Source: Actinernus sp. WN-2022
Taxonomy: Eukaryota; Cnidaria; Anthozoa; Actiniaria; Actinernidae
Direction of reading: 5' to 3'
Assembly: GCA_030867875.1 (NCBI GenBank)
Contig: JAOWCC010000019.1
Coordinates: forward strand, 107,884,047 to 107,948,046
DNA length: 64,000 bases
In this document: in pieces, positions 42,401 through 54,400 of the stretch
Layout of the letters: every line of letters starts with the position of its first letter
Position numbering within the stretch: position 1 is the first letter of the stretch
Notes under the pieces: generated by a model
Told to the model about the DNA's origin: nothing
The model's database searches: none
Seen by the model: the letters and a program-made list of their open reading frames with translations, nothing else
Program-made: the position numbers and the translations under genes

Positions 42401-45400
42401 TCGTTTCGCGTTTCTGATTGGCTAAGGAAAATTGTGAAGTGGGTTTTCGCATGAATGATTCCATTCGTAAATCTCAGTATGTATGTGATAAAGAGCTTTC
42501 TTCACTGAATTAAGTGAAGCGTAAATTTTGTGAAACCCTTTCGAATGTTCTATTTTCACTCTTATCGAGTGAAGAACACAATTGGCAGATCTTTGCCTCC
42601 TCGTATGTGCGATTCGCCTGGGTGTTATAATGGAACTATCCCAGCAGAGCTTCCATCAGCAAGTAAACGGGCCCTTCGTGGTAAATTCCTTTCCATCCCT
42701 CTGCCAATGCGGGGAAGTGACTGATAGCAGTGAGCATCATTTAAGTCATGCACGGTCGTCATTTAAATGTCCTGGGAACCTGAGACAAAAATGATGATAG
42801 ATGGATTGAAACCAAGTCAATTTATAATAATTATAATATCTAGCCATAAGCGTAGGAATAGGGTATACCTGTCAAGGGTATAGTGAGGGGGGCACACCAG
42901 CACCCTAGGTTCCTCGATTTCCAGGACCTCCCTACGGCACTGATACATATAAAATAAGTCAAGATTGAATTCTTTACCATGTTATAAGAAGAACGATGAG
43001 ACCATCTGCATCCACTACAATTTGGGTTGACATAAAGTGACAACGTTTATCACCACGATAGAAGATTGCTTGCCTTGGACCAGAAGGACGCCTCACTCAG
43101 TGTATGGTCCCATCAACCATGCGAACTGCGTTGGGGAAATGGGTGAATGTATCCAGAAAACGCGCCAGTGACTTAAGCTATGCCATGTTATAAAATGTAT
43201 ATAGTGCACAAATAAAATTGGGATGACGTGGTAAATTTCTTTCACAACTGTACTCTTTGAAAACCAAATATATATACGAGAACATGAAGCTTTAAATATT
43301 GTCTTAGCCAGATAAGAACCAGTTCTGTTCCTAACGTCTAAAATACACCAACGCTTTTATCCAGTTCGAGGAGTTCGTGGTATGTATCTTGGTATACTAT
43401 GACATCCAAGTATATTTTTCTATGAGCACTTCCAACGTCTGCGGTGTTTCGCCATTTAAATACCAAAATATGACCGGATTTGCTTCGAGAAATAGCTAAA
43501 CATCTCTCCCTGTATTACGACTTCTCGGAAATTCGGAAACAAGCGAGGTATCAATGCACTTTGTCCATCAAAAGCCGCAAACAGGATCTTTGGTTTTTGG
43601 TCCTCCCTTTTAAAGTTTGAGGTTATGCATTAAAAATTATCACCCCCTTGTACTTTTGACAAAAGATCACAGATTTTGGGTGTGGTTTCGGCCTCCCTTT
43701 TAAAGTTTTGTTATCCTTTAAAAAAATTACGCCCTTGTAGTTTTGACAAAACATCGGAAATTGTGGACGTGGATTCGGCCTCTCTCTTTAAGTTGTTTTG
43801 ACCTTCAAGAAAAGAAAATAATCAGTCCTCGTAATTTGACTGTAAAACACTGCAAACACAACGTGATTATTTAGACAATCTTGTGAAAGTCTGCAGTATA
43901 TAAACCAGCTTTACATTCAAGGAAACCGACTCAGCCGCGATGGACTTTGAAGACAATATATTTTTGTTGCAAAGATTGAATCTAGTCAGCAACGATCAGT
44001 GGCTAAAAAGGAAAAGTGACACCGTCGATCTCCAGATAGGTCTGATAACAAAGAGAAAAGAGGAACGCGTGCTTGTTTATCACTAGTCAAGAAAGTAGTC
44101 CATGATAGTTTCTTCGGCCCAGAGATATAGTAAATAAATATGGCTTTTTAGAGTTTTTTTTCAGTTTTCTGGTGTGTGCTACTCTAGCTAAATTAATAGC
44201 ATGGCGACTATTTACCCTGCCGAAACTATCTCCGGGAGGTACTCTTGGCACCCCTAAAATTAAAAGCACCGTTGCCATAAAAAAATCGGGACTGGCTGTT
44301 TACACGTTAAACCTTTAGTTAGCGATGCCGTCGTGCTGTCTATATTTGCGCGTATGAATGGGGCTTTAAAGGCCTCATTCCCTACCTCTCTGCTGATAAC
44401 ATTTAGTCGAAATGAGTACTCTAGAAAATTTGGACACTTCTTTCGGATGACAAAAGGTGTGCTCCCTGCTATTTCTAAATTCAAATCGAGCACATCAATG
44501 GCAGATTCCGGTGCAAGGGATACAGAATTTGTAAACAGTCATTAATATGCCATTTACAGAATTAATAAACAACTATAGGCTAATTACTTTCTTACTCAGT
44601 GTAATAACTGCTATTTTAAATTTCGAGTTCGCCATACGTGAAAGAGGCCGTGATTCAGTCTATTTCATAACGAGATTAGCTTTTGGAAAATAATCAGGCG
44701 CTAAACTTCCCCTGGGGTGAAAAGCTAATATATGCATGATTCTTGCATGTATACAATTTATTTCATTGTCTTAGCCGCTTTTAAATTGTTGCGGACTTTT
44801 CTTCATTTTTGAGTAAATATATACATTGTATATATACAGATAGTATAACTGGAGCGCACTCTAAACTAGAAAAACTGATCGTTCCACAGATCACATTGCT
44901 ATAATTACACTTTAGATTATCTTTTTAAAAAGAGAACAGTATAATAAGCATTTCCAATTAATAAACCAGCGATAAACTAATTACGTTCATGATGGCATGT
45001 AAAATGACCAAGATTTCTCTCCCTTTATCATGTTTATTAGATACTATTGTCATTCACTGAGTTTGAGAGGCATGCAATCTTTATCATGTTTATTAGATAC
45101 TATTGTCATTCACTGAGTTTGAGAGGCATGCAATCTTTATCATGTTTATTAGATACTATTGTCATTCACTGAGTTTGAGAGGCATGCAATCTTTATCATG
45201 TTTATTAGATACTATTGTCATTCACTGAGTTTGAGAGGCATGCAATCTTTATCATGTTTATTAGATACTATTGTCATTCACTGAGTTTGAGAGGCATGCA
45301 ATCTTTATCATGTTTATTAGATACTATAGTCATTCACTGAGTTTGAGAGGCATGCAGTCTTTATCATGTTTATTAGATACTATTGTCATTCACTGAGTTT

Positions 45401-48400
45401 GAGAGGCATGCGATCTTGATCATGTTTATTATATACTATTGTCATTCACTGAGTTTGAGAGGCATGCAGTCTTTTGATAGTCGAGAAAAGCTATTATAGC
45501 TCTTTCGTCATTTTACAATGAAATATACTATTTCCATTTCCGCGGAATTTCCGATAAATCGGAAAACCCTATAGACCTTATGCAATAATACTGTTTTTAT
45601 TTCATTGGACAACAATGATCACATGAGGAATCAACCGTGTCAGATAAAACTACATGCGAAAATAAGTAATCCTGTGAAATTTGAGTGTCATAGCTTTCAT
45701 TGCTACAGAGTAATTAGGATTTGAATTAAGAGAGCTTTGTATGAAATAAGTCAGACATGGCCTTACCAGACTCGTTTTCATGTTTTCATGGGTCTATTAG
45801 GCTCGGCACACGAGTACAGCGGCATCTGAAACGGGCCTAAGATATCAAATCTAATTAACATGTGAAAAGTTTCATCGTAGAATGGACCAATAGGAGTTTG
45901 CGTCGAAACTTTAGATGCAGATATTCAAATTTGTATTGCGTCCGTGCAGGCTCTCCTCCTCGTTTCTCTCCTTCCCATGATCCTATTCGCAGGCTAGATC
46001 CTAGACGCCGTCTATGTTTTATACAAAGGCGATTTTAAAATTATTTTTTCTCTATCTTGACAGCTCTCGGATGTTGAGTTTTCAGCCTTTAAATCTAAGG
46101 TACTCGACATGCTAGACAAGAACGACGACGGGAAGATTGACAAGGAAGAGGTAATAACATTGATCGGTTGCCCATTAAAGATACGGGTGATAAGCTTCCT
46201 CGATAAATATGAATATCATCATCATTATTAGTATACTTTATTTAAAGGTTAGAGACTGACGTGCGTGTTTTATTGACAAATACGGGCACGCGCTGACTGT
46301 ACGATAAACAATGAATACTGACAAATACAGACATGCGCTGACTGTACAATGAACGAAAAATAATGAATACTGCATGACCGAAGGTCGAAAAAGCAGAGCA
46401 TGCAAGTGCCTGTATTTGTTAATAAAATGCCATTTTTTTAAACCACGTCTGAAACGCCGTCCGTCTATTGTAGAGAGGTGTCCAACACGTCTATCTATTG
46501 CACATAGGTGTTCAAAAGAACAGATAGACGGTGTCTAAGATTTAGGATTTGTTTAAAAAATAGGCCCAAAGTCTCGGTGTGCCACTGAGCACACAATATG
46601 CTGTGGTCATCAATAAAGCACTGTCATTAGCCAATCACCTGCTTGGATGTTATAAAGTGTACGAACTTGGAATAGCACTATATGCGGATACATATATTAC
46701 ACTAACAGCTAACAAACACAAACAGTACACATACAACATGTACCAATAATCATTCGTTAATAATTTTGAACTGAAAAATAAAATAAAAGTAATGCCGTTG
46801 TTGTTTTCTATCTTTTCCCAGCTGACCGGCATATTGCCAACAAAGAAAAACTTTCTCCTACAGTTCAGTAAAAAGGGCAGGAAAATCTGTGTGGTGGATT
46901 TCAACAAGGTGATATTTTATATAATAGATGCTTATATATAGTAACTCTTTCCTAGATGTAATAATTTCTTTAATATTTTGAAAACAGTATTCTGTACAAT
47001 AGAGTAGATATTGTAAAGCGCTTTTGGATTTTTAGTAGAACTAGCGCTATACAAATAAATGATTATTTTCATATTCTACATGTACAGCTCCAGTGAGTCG
47101 TGTTTTTTTTGTCAGAACAAAGTAAACCCTGTTCAACTTGTTAAGAATTTCAAACACCCAGTATATCATTAATAACAGTCTCGTTTAGCAAACACCCAGT
47201 ATATCATTAATAACAGTCTCATTTAGCAAACACCCAGTATATCATTAATAACAGTCTCTTTGAGCAAACACCCAGTATATCATTAATAACAGTCTCGTTT
47301 AGCAAACACCCAGTATATCATTAATAACAGTCTCGTTTAGCAAACACCCAGTATATCATTAATAACAGTCTCGTTTAGCAAACACCCAGTATATCATTAA
47401 TAGCAGTCTCGTTTAGCAAACACCCAGTATATCATTAATAACAGTCTCGTTTAGCAGTTAGTTGTCAGATTATCGCCTGAATTCATTCAGTCTAATTTCA
47501 TGGTGTTGCGCACGTCTTTGCTCGAGCAGATTTCTTTTTTTTTCAGCTGTTAAAAGCAATAATGAGAACTTTCTTTAATTCACTCTTTTACTGTTGCGTC
47601 GGATGTCTTAATGTCTTGCATAGTTTTTCATGTAAAGAGTATTGCCCTCAACTCCACCCACCCTGAAAATCACTAAGTTATATGCATTTATGAACTACGG
47701 GAGCATCCTAAGAACGCGTGATTTCATTGCCTGAAATTGCCGAGCTCATTATGTTTTTTTTTTATAAAAGCACTCTCGCGCTTCGATTTTAACATTCCAG
47801 AGAACCTACCAGCCTCGTTGACATGCAAGTTACCAGGACTTATGCATAGGGTCTATACGTTTTACGTTTCATAGAGAACGCGAACGTCAAAGTAAATCAC
47901 TGTCTTTCGTTCGGCGTAATGTGAACTCAATGCTTATTAATTTTTTCGAAGATTTGAATGTGAAAAGTAATTAAAGGCGAATAAAGAAATTAGTAAACAC
48001 TGCCGTCGCGGTCCTGGCTTCTTAAACTCCCTATTCTTTTATAGAACATGGAGAATCATCTTCTATTTGTTAAATATTATGTCTTTACAGATATGGAATC
48101 ATTACGATGCGGATCAGAGTGGATCACTGGAGGGATCCGAGCTGGAAGTAAGTTATTATTCGCTGCCGGTTCAATCAATCCCAAGAAGTGATTCAAATGA
48201 GAGACGTGGCGGCCATGTTGACCCTAACCAAGTGAAGCTACCGAGGAATATTTCGTTTACGTCAAACTTAGAGCCAGTGTACATGAAGGGCCCAGGAGCC
48301 GGATAACCCGAATGCAAAAGGACCATGCAGCTCAGCATTGTTGTCGATATGCAAAACGTCTCGAAGGATTTCAATACAATGAAGACAGCCCTAGTGCTAG

Positions 48401-51400
48401 GGTCAACCTCTGGCTTCATGTAAACAGGCTCTTATAATTAGATCAGTAGTGGCGGCAATGACATTACAGGAAAACGATTTTAAACAAGTAATACTTATAT
48501 AAGTAAAAACAAAGGAAATGAATGTGTAACGCTTTACACGTTTGCTTCGATTTTCTCAGCCGAAATAGCGATACTTCGTGTTGATAAGCATTACAATTGT
48601 TATGCTAATGTTCCAACCGTGATTTCAAAAAGCCGCTTTGTGTCAGGAACCAATGGATCTCTGGTTGACACATTTATGACAATGGATGACGTGAGTAAGT
48701 ATCGCTATAGATCGCATCGCCAAAACTGGTAACTGAAAATAATGACTTTATTTACATCTAGACGTTTCATAAGCCCTTTACAGAATTCGTGTCTGTGTTT
48801 TATCGGATTTACGAGTTTGTAAATCCGATAAAACATGGACACGAATTCTGTATATAGCGTACATATATCTTTAGATCTTTAGATCTGATATAATATGGAC
48901 ACGAATTTTATCAATGATTTCTAAAAGATAATAATTTTCAGACATATTGATGAAATTACTTGTGAGACCAAATTGTGTTGCCCCGTGTACATGTCAGTTA
49001 CAGAGGGCAAAACAATTTGGTCCCACATTGATGGTCCGGTCGCATAGCTAGGAATAACAGTGATCGTGTTTGAGCTCCCATATATTGGGTCGTTGCGCCA
49101 CTGTGGAAGTTCGTTTTATGACGTCACCGTTGATCAGCAGTCGGCGCCATTAGAACATACCATTCGTACAGGAAACAGTCGCGTGCTGATATAATACTTC
49201 GTTAACGAATAAAAACATATCGTTTACAAACAGTAAAAATAAGCAGAATGTACCAACACGTTTGCCAAGAGAGCATAAGTAAGAGAGGAAATCTCCTAGA
49301 CGCGCCTGTGCCATCATAACGTCGAATAACATTTTTAGTAACCGGAAGTGGGCGCGCTACAACTACATAAATGTGCGAAAATATTTTGCCGGCTTTTGAC
49401 GACCAATATTTTCGCGCCATTTTGTTAGTTGTCGCGCGCGCGCGCCCACTTTGCTTCAACTGCTTCCGGTTCCTAAAAATAGATTTTATTCGACATTATC
49501 ATCGCACGCCACACATTACGAGATTCCCTCTCTTTCTTATGCTCTCTTCGTTTGGCTAATAACACTACCGATCCCGTACAAGTGCCTTTATATATATGAA
49601 TTAAGATATTTTTACAACCCGTTGAGCTGAGGGTCTTTATACCGATGTTCACTGTACGAGTGAGGGTCCTTATAAGGATTCACGGTGGAGCCCTTGGTTT
49701 GATAAGGAATGACTGGAAGGGTCTTTATACCGATGTTCACTTTATGAGTGAGGGTCCTTATAAGGATTCACGGTGGAGCCCTTGGTTTGATAAGGAATGA
49801 CTGGAAGGGTCTTTATACAGACTTCACTAGAGAGAGTGACGGTCTATATAAAGATTCAAGATTGAGGCCTTTTTCCTTCGTAGAAGAGAGAGAAGGTCAA
49901 TCATGAATCTTTATATAGAGCCTCATTCTTTCTAGTGAAATCTATATTGTATATGATAGACCCTAATAGTTTTACCGGGTATATAAAGCAAGATGCACCT
50001 CGCTGATTTGTTTCATCTGATTGGACAAAATGTCTTGAATTATGCATGATTTTTAGAAGTTCTGTTATAAAAGAGTGAGCCCCTATTCTTTTCACGCATG
50101 GCGAACTCGAAATTTGAAATTCAAATTACAGAGTAGTGACGTAGCAAGCGATTCAGCCTCTTGGTGTGAAATTAAAATTCGAAATTTTAAGGGTTTAAAA
50201 TGAAACAAACCATCAAAGTGAAGATACTTTAGGTGTTTATTAAAGACTTTAGGTGATATTTTATGACTATTTATGAACTCTGTAGTTCTTATTCTAAAGT
50301 TTAATATTTATCTGATAACTGAAGGCGTCAGTGGCCTGCCCATGGCCCTTTTATACCGGAACTTCCTGTTTAACCTGTTTTGGTATTCCAGCAGTATCAC
50401 ACATTCAATACTTAAGAGCAAGCTGTCATGCTACTATTTTTTTTAAATGTGAGAATCTCAATCACATTAAAAAAATTCACTCTGTCTACGTCTATGCCCT
50501 TCCGTTATATCTATCTAATTATGTAAGACCCCGTTTATAAATTAATATTATATATTATACCACGCGGCAAGAACACTGTAATAGACGCCTTGCATTTTGT
50601 TGATTTCCTAGGCGTTTCTGCGTGACCTCATATCGAAATGCTGCTGTTCAGGACAAGTCGTCGTAGAGTGTGAACTGCCATACATCCACAAGTTGAAAGC
50701 ATGCCTGGTCAGTATGAAATACTCTACACACTCAGAGGAGGATCCAGTCGTATCCCAAGTGTTCTTTCGCGTTTAGTTTTTCTCTTCTGTTGGCTTCAAA
50801 CGAGATTCTGTATCAGGAAAAAACAGACAAACCAGCCGAGAAGCGGCTAAACTCACGTGAACTCTCCGACAAACAAGTTTTACACACCTAATGCCAACTA
50901 CTGAAATAAAACAATCCCCCTCTGAGATGCAGTGGATGTATAAGAAGGAGGTATCCTTCAAAAGTGCAGCTGATTGCTCGGCTCACGGATAGGATAAATC
51001 ACCGTAGCCGCCATTACAGACAATTGATTACGTCAAGCCTCGAATGATAATATCTTCCATCGCAATGCATGCCGGAATACTACTGTAACTGTTACACCGC
51101 CGGTGTGTTTTGCATTTATTGGTTAAAAACTCTTTAAAGAACACTGCTTTTAAATCATTTGACTTTTTTTTCCTTACAGCTTAACAAGTATGACAAAGAA
51201 AAGAGCGGGAAACTATCCAGGAATGATCTTGTCGAGTGAGTATACGACTGTCTGTATTTAGATCAGGAATGATCTTGTCAAGTTAGTGCACGACTGTCGG
51301 TATTTAGATCAGGAATGATCTTGTGAAGTTAATTAGTACACGACTGTCGGTATTAATAGATTAAAGGTATTAATAGATCAGGAATGATCTTGTCAAGTTA

Positions 51401-54400
51401 GTACACGACTGTCGGGATTAATAGACCAGGAATGATGTTGTCAAGTTAGTACACGACTGTCGGTATTAATAGATCAGGAATGATCTTGTCAAGTTAGTAC
51501 ACGACTGTCGGTATTAATAGACCAGCAATGATTTTATCAAGTTAGTACACGACTGTCGGTATTAATAGATCAGGAATGATGTTGTCAAGTTAGTACACGA
51601 CTGTCGGTATTAATAGATCAGGAATGATGTTGTCAAGTTAGTACACGACTGTCGGTATTAATAGATCAGGAATTATCTTGTCAAGTTAGTACACGACTGT
51701 CGGTATTTAATCAGTTGCAAGGCATGTGACTGGTTCCAGATGTAAGCGATTTGTATATGTATGAAATATGTATGATATTTTGCTTGTCCCGTTGTTCCAC
51801 AGCATACTTCAAGTTGATGTGACATGCGAAGTGTTCTTCAAGGTAAATCGAACAACTACAACCTTTGATATTTATAATGGTGGAACACTGTAATCTGGTT
51901 TTGCGCTTCGCCTCATTGTGACTGCAACAGCGAGTGTATTGAAGTAACGGCAACAACTTTTTTCGATTCAACATTAAACCGGAGGCAGGAGCTGGGGCCT
52001 CCGAGGATTGAATTACAGGTGATGACAGATTACCCGAAATGCAATAGCGGGGGCAGGGGCTGGATGCTCTCAGGATTGAATTACAGGTGATGACAGATTA
52101 CCCGAGATGCAATAGCGGGGGCAGGAGCTGGGGGCTCCGAGAATTGCATTACAAGTGATGACAGATTACCCGAGATGCAATAGCGGGGCAGGAGCTGGGG
52201 GCTCCGAGGATTGAATTACAGGTGATGACAGATTACCCGAAATGCAATAGCGGGGGCAGGAGCTGGGGGCTCCGAGGATTGAATTACAGGTGATGACAGA
52301 TTACCCGAAATGCAATAGCGGGGGCAGGGGCTGGGGGCTCCGAGGATTGAATTACAGGTGATGACAGATTACCCGAGATGCAATAGCGGGGGCAGGGGCT
52401 GGGGGCTCCGAGGATTGAATTACAGGTGATGACAGATTACCCGAGATGCAATAGCGGGGGCAGGGGCTGGGGGCTCTCAGAATTGAATTATAGGTGATGA
52501 CAGATTATCCAAGATGCAATAGTGGGGGCAGGTGTGTTCCAAATAGTTTTGACTAAGCTGCCTTTAACCACGTATTGCTGACCGTTGTTTTTCTGTGGAT
52601 CATGTTTTCACGATTTATCAAGGCATTTATAAGTTTACTATAGGCGCTCCTTACTATAGTAAAGCCTTTTTCCAATGTGACCCCCTTTTCATAGCGGAGT
52701 TGGCCCGCGAGCTGCTGCTACTACTACTACTACTACTACTACTACTGCTGCTGCTGCTACTACTACTGCTGCTGCTACTACTACTGCTGCTGCTACTACT
52801 AATGACTCCAGCATTCATTTGTTCTTTTCTAGGGTAAAGGCTGGACATCCGGCAAGTTTGACGAGAACTTTGCTAAATATGACAAGGTAAGTATTGGTTG
52901 CTCTACTCCTACTCTACGTTATGTAATTACAAAACAACAACAATGTTGAACTCGGTGTCCCCTTGTTCAGGTGTTTCTTGTGAAGCCTCACTCCCGAAGC
53001 TTCGCGCCGGGTTTTAAGGGTATAAACAAAACGTGCGTTCTGATTGGTCGATGGGCATGTCTTCAGAGGAATAAATAACATCACATCTCACACATTATTT
53101 TGTATCCTCCCATTTTCGCTATTGTATAAGAAATGATGTCATTTTGCGTGGGTCTGTCCCTTTTCGCAACAAGTCACTCGACTGCGTCTCGTGGCGCACT
53201 TCTTTGTTCTCGTCACGTTGTGACGTCATCTGTTCATCTATAAGAGGACAGACGCACGGCAAAGTGAGATTTGTTATTTTTGTTGTTGATCTAAAGTCTA
53301 ACAAACACATATTATGACCAAATAATTAAGGATCTGTTAATGATAATAATGCATTTTGTTCTTACGCAGGACGGTAGTGGTAGCATTGATGAATGTGAAC
53401 TGGCTACTCTCTTTAAGGACATGCTCTCTCTTGATGGAAACGATGTAAGTATGTATATATAATTTACGGCCGGCTTAGGGTAGGTCCATAACCGAACCTA
53501 AGCCGGTAAATAACGTAAATAACGGTATTTTGCTTGTTGTTTTATCGTTATTAATACAAACTAGATGGTCATATGATAGAAATAACTTATTGACTGAGTT
53601 TGGTTGGATCAAACGGGAAAGTATTTGGCTGTCGGTCATTATGTACGCTGCGTTAGGTCCGTTATATCATGACCTCGAACCAAATATTATGCCGTCCAGC
53701 CGCAGTCCCACTCGGTATAGTTATAAATCCCCTCCACAACGGCTATTTAAAAATAACTGCAACATTAACGGCGAGTTAATAAATTGATTGTTAACCACGT
53801 TCTCTACTGATAGAGGTAGAGGGGGAAAGAGTCTTCTTTCAACACATGCAGGAAACGCACGTGGAAAACCCAAATGCACTCAATAGGACATTTGCATTAT
53901 GACGTCACATACTACAACTACCAGAACTCTTTGCGCGGATTCTTTTGTTCTTCTAATTTGGACCCACATTGTCGTAGAATTCTCAGGAGTTTAAAAATCT
54001 GAATGAGAAAGAAAAGGATTTGAAAAGGATTCTGGTAGTTGCAGTAAAATGACGCCATAATGATAATGTTCTATCAGAGCCTAATTCCCGTCGAACTTTG
54101 TGTTCCTTGTGAGGTCTTCACAATTGGCCTGATATAAATCTACTTCTTTTTCTTGCCTTGGTCAAATATCAAAGACATCGGGTCATGGATAACTGTATTG
54201 CTTTACTTTTTTGGAAGATGGGTAATGACTGCCACACGCGTTTGCAGTAATACATCGCCATCGTTATCGTGGTTGTTTTATTAATCGTTGTCGTTATTAT
54301 TGTTTTAGATGTCGAGTGGCGATATTGATGCGTACGTCCAAATTGTCAAAGCAAAACTGGACAAGGATAGCGACGGGAAGATCCAGAAAGAGGAGCTGAA

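Noticed and set aside
52595..52848. ORFs encoding poly-Leu (+) and poly-Ser (-)
   Set aside because: They come from the CTA/CTG trinucleotide tract in an intron.
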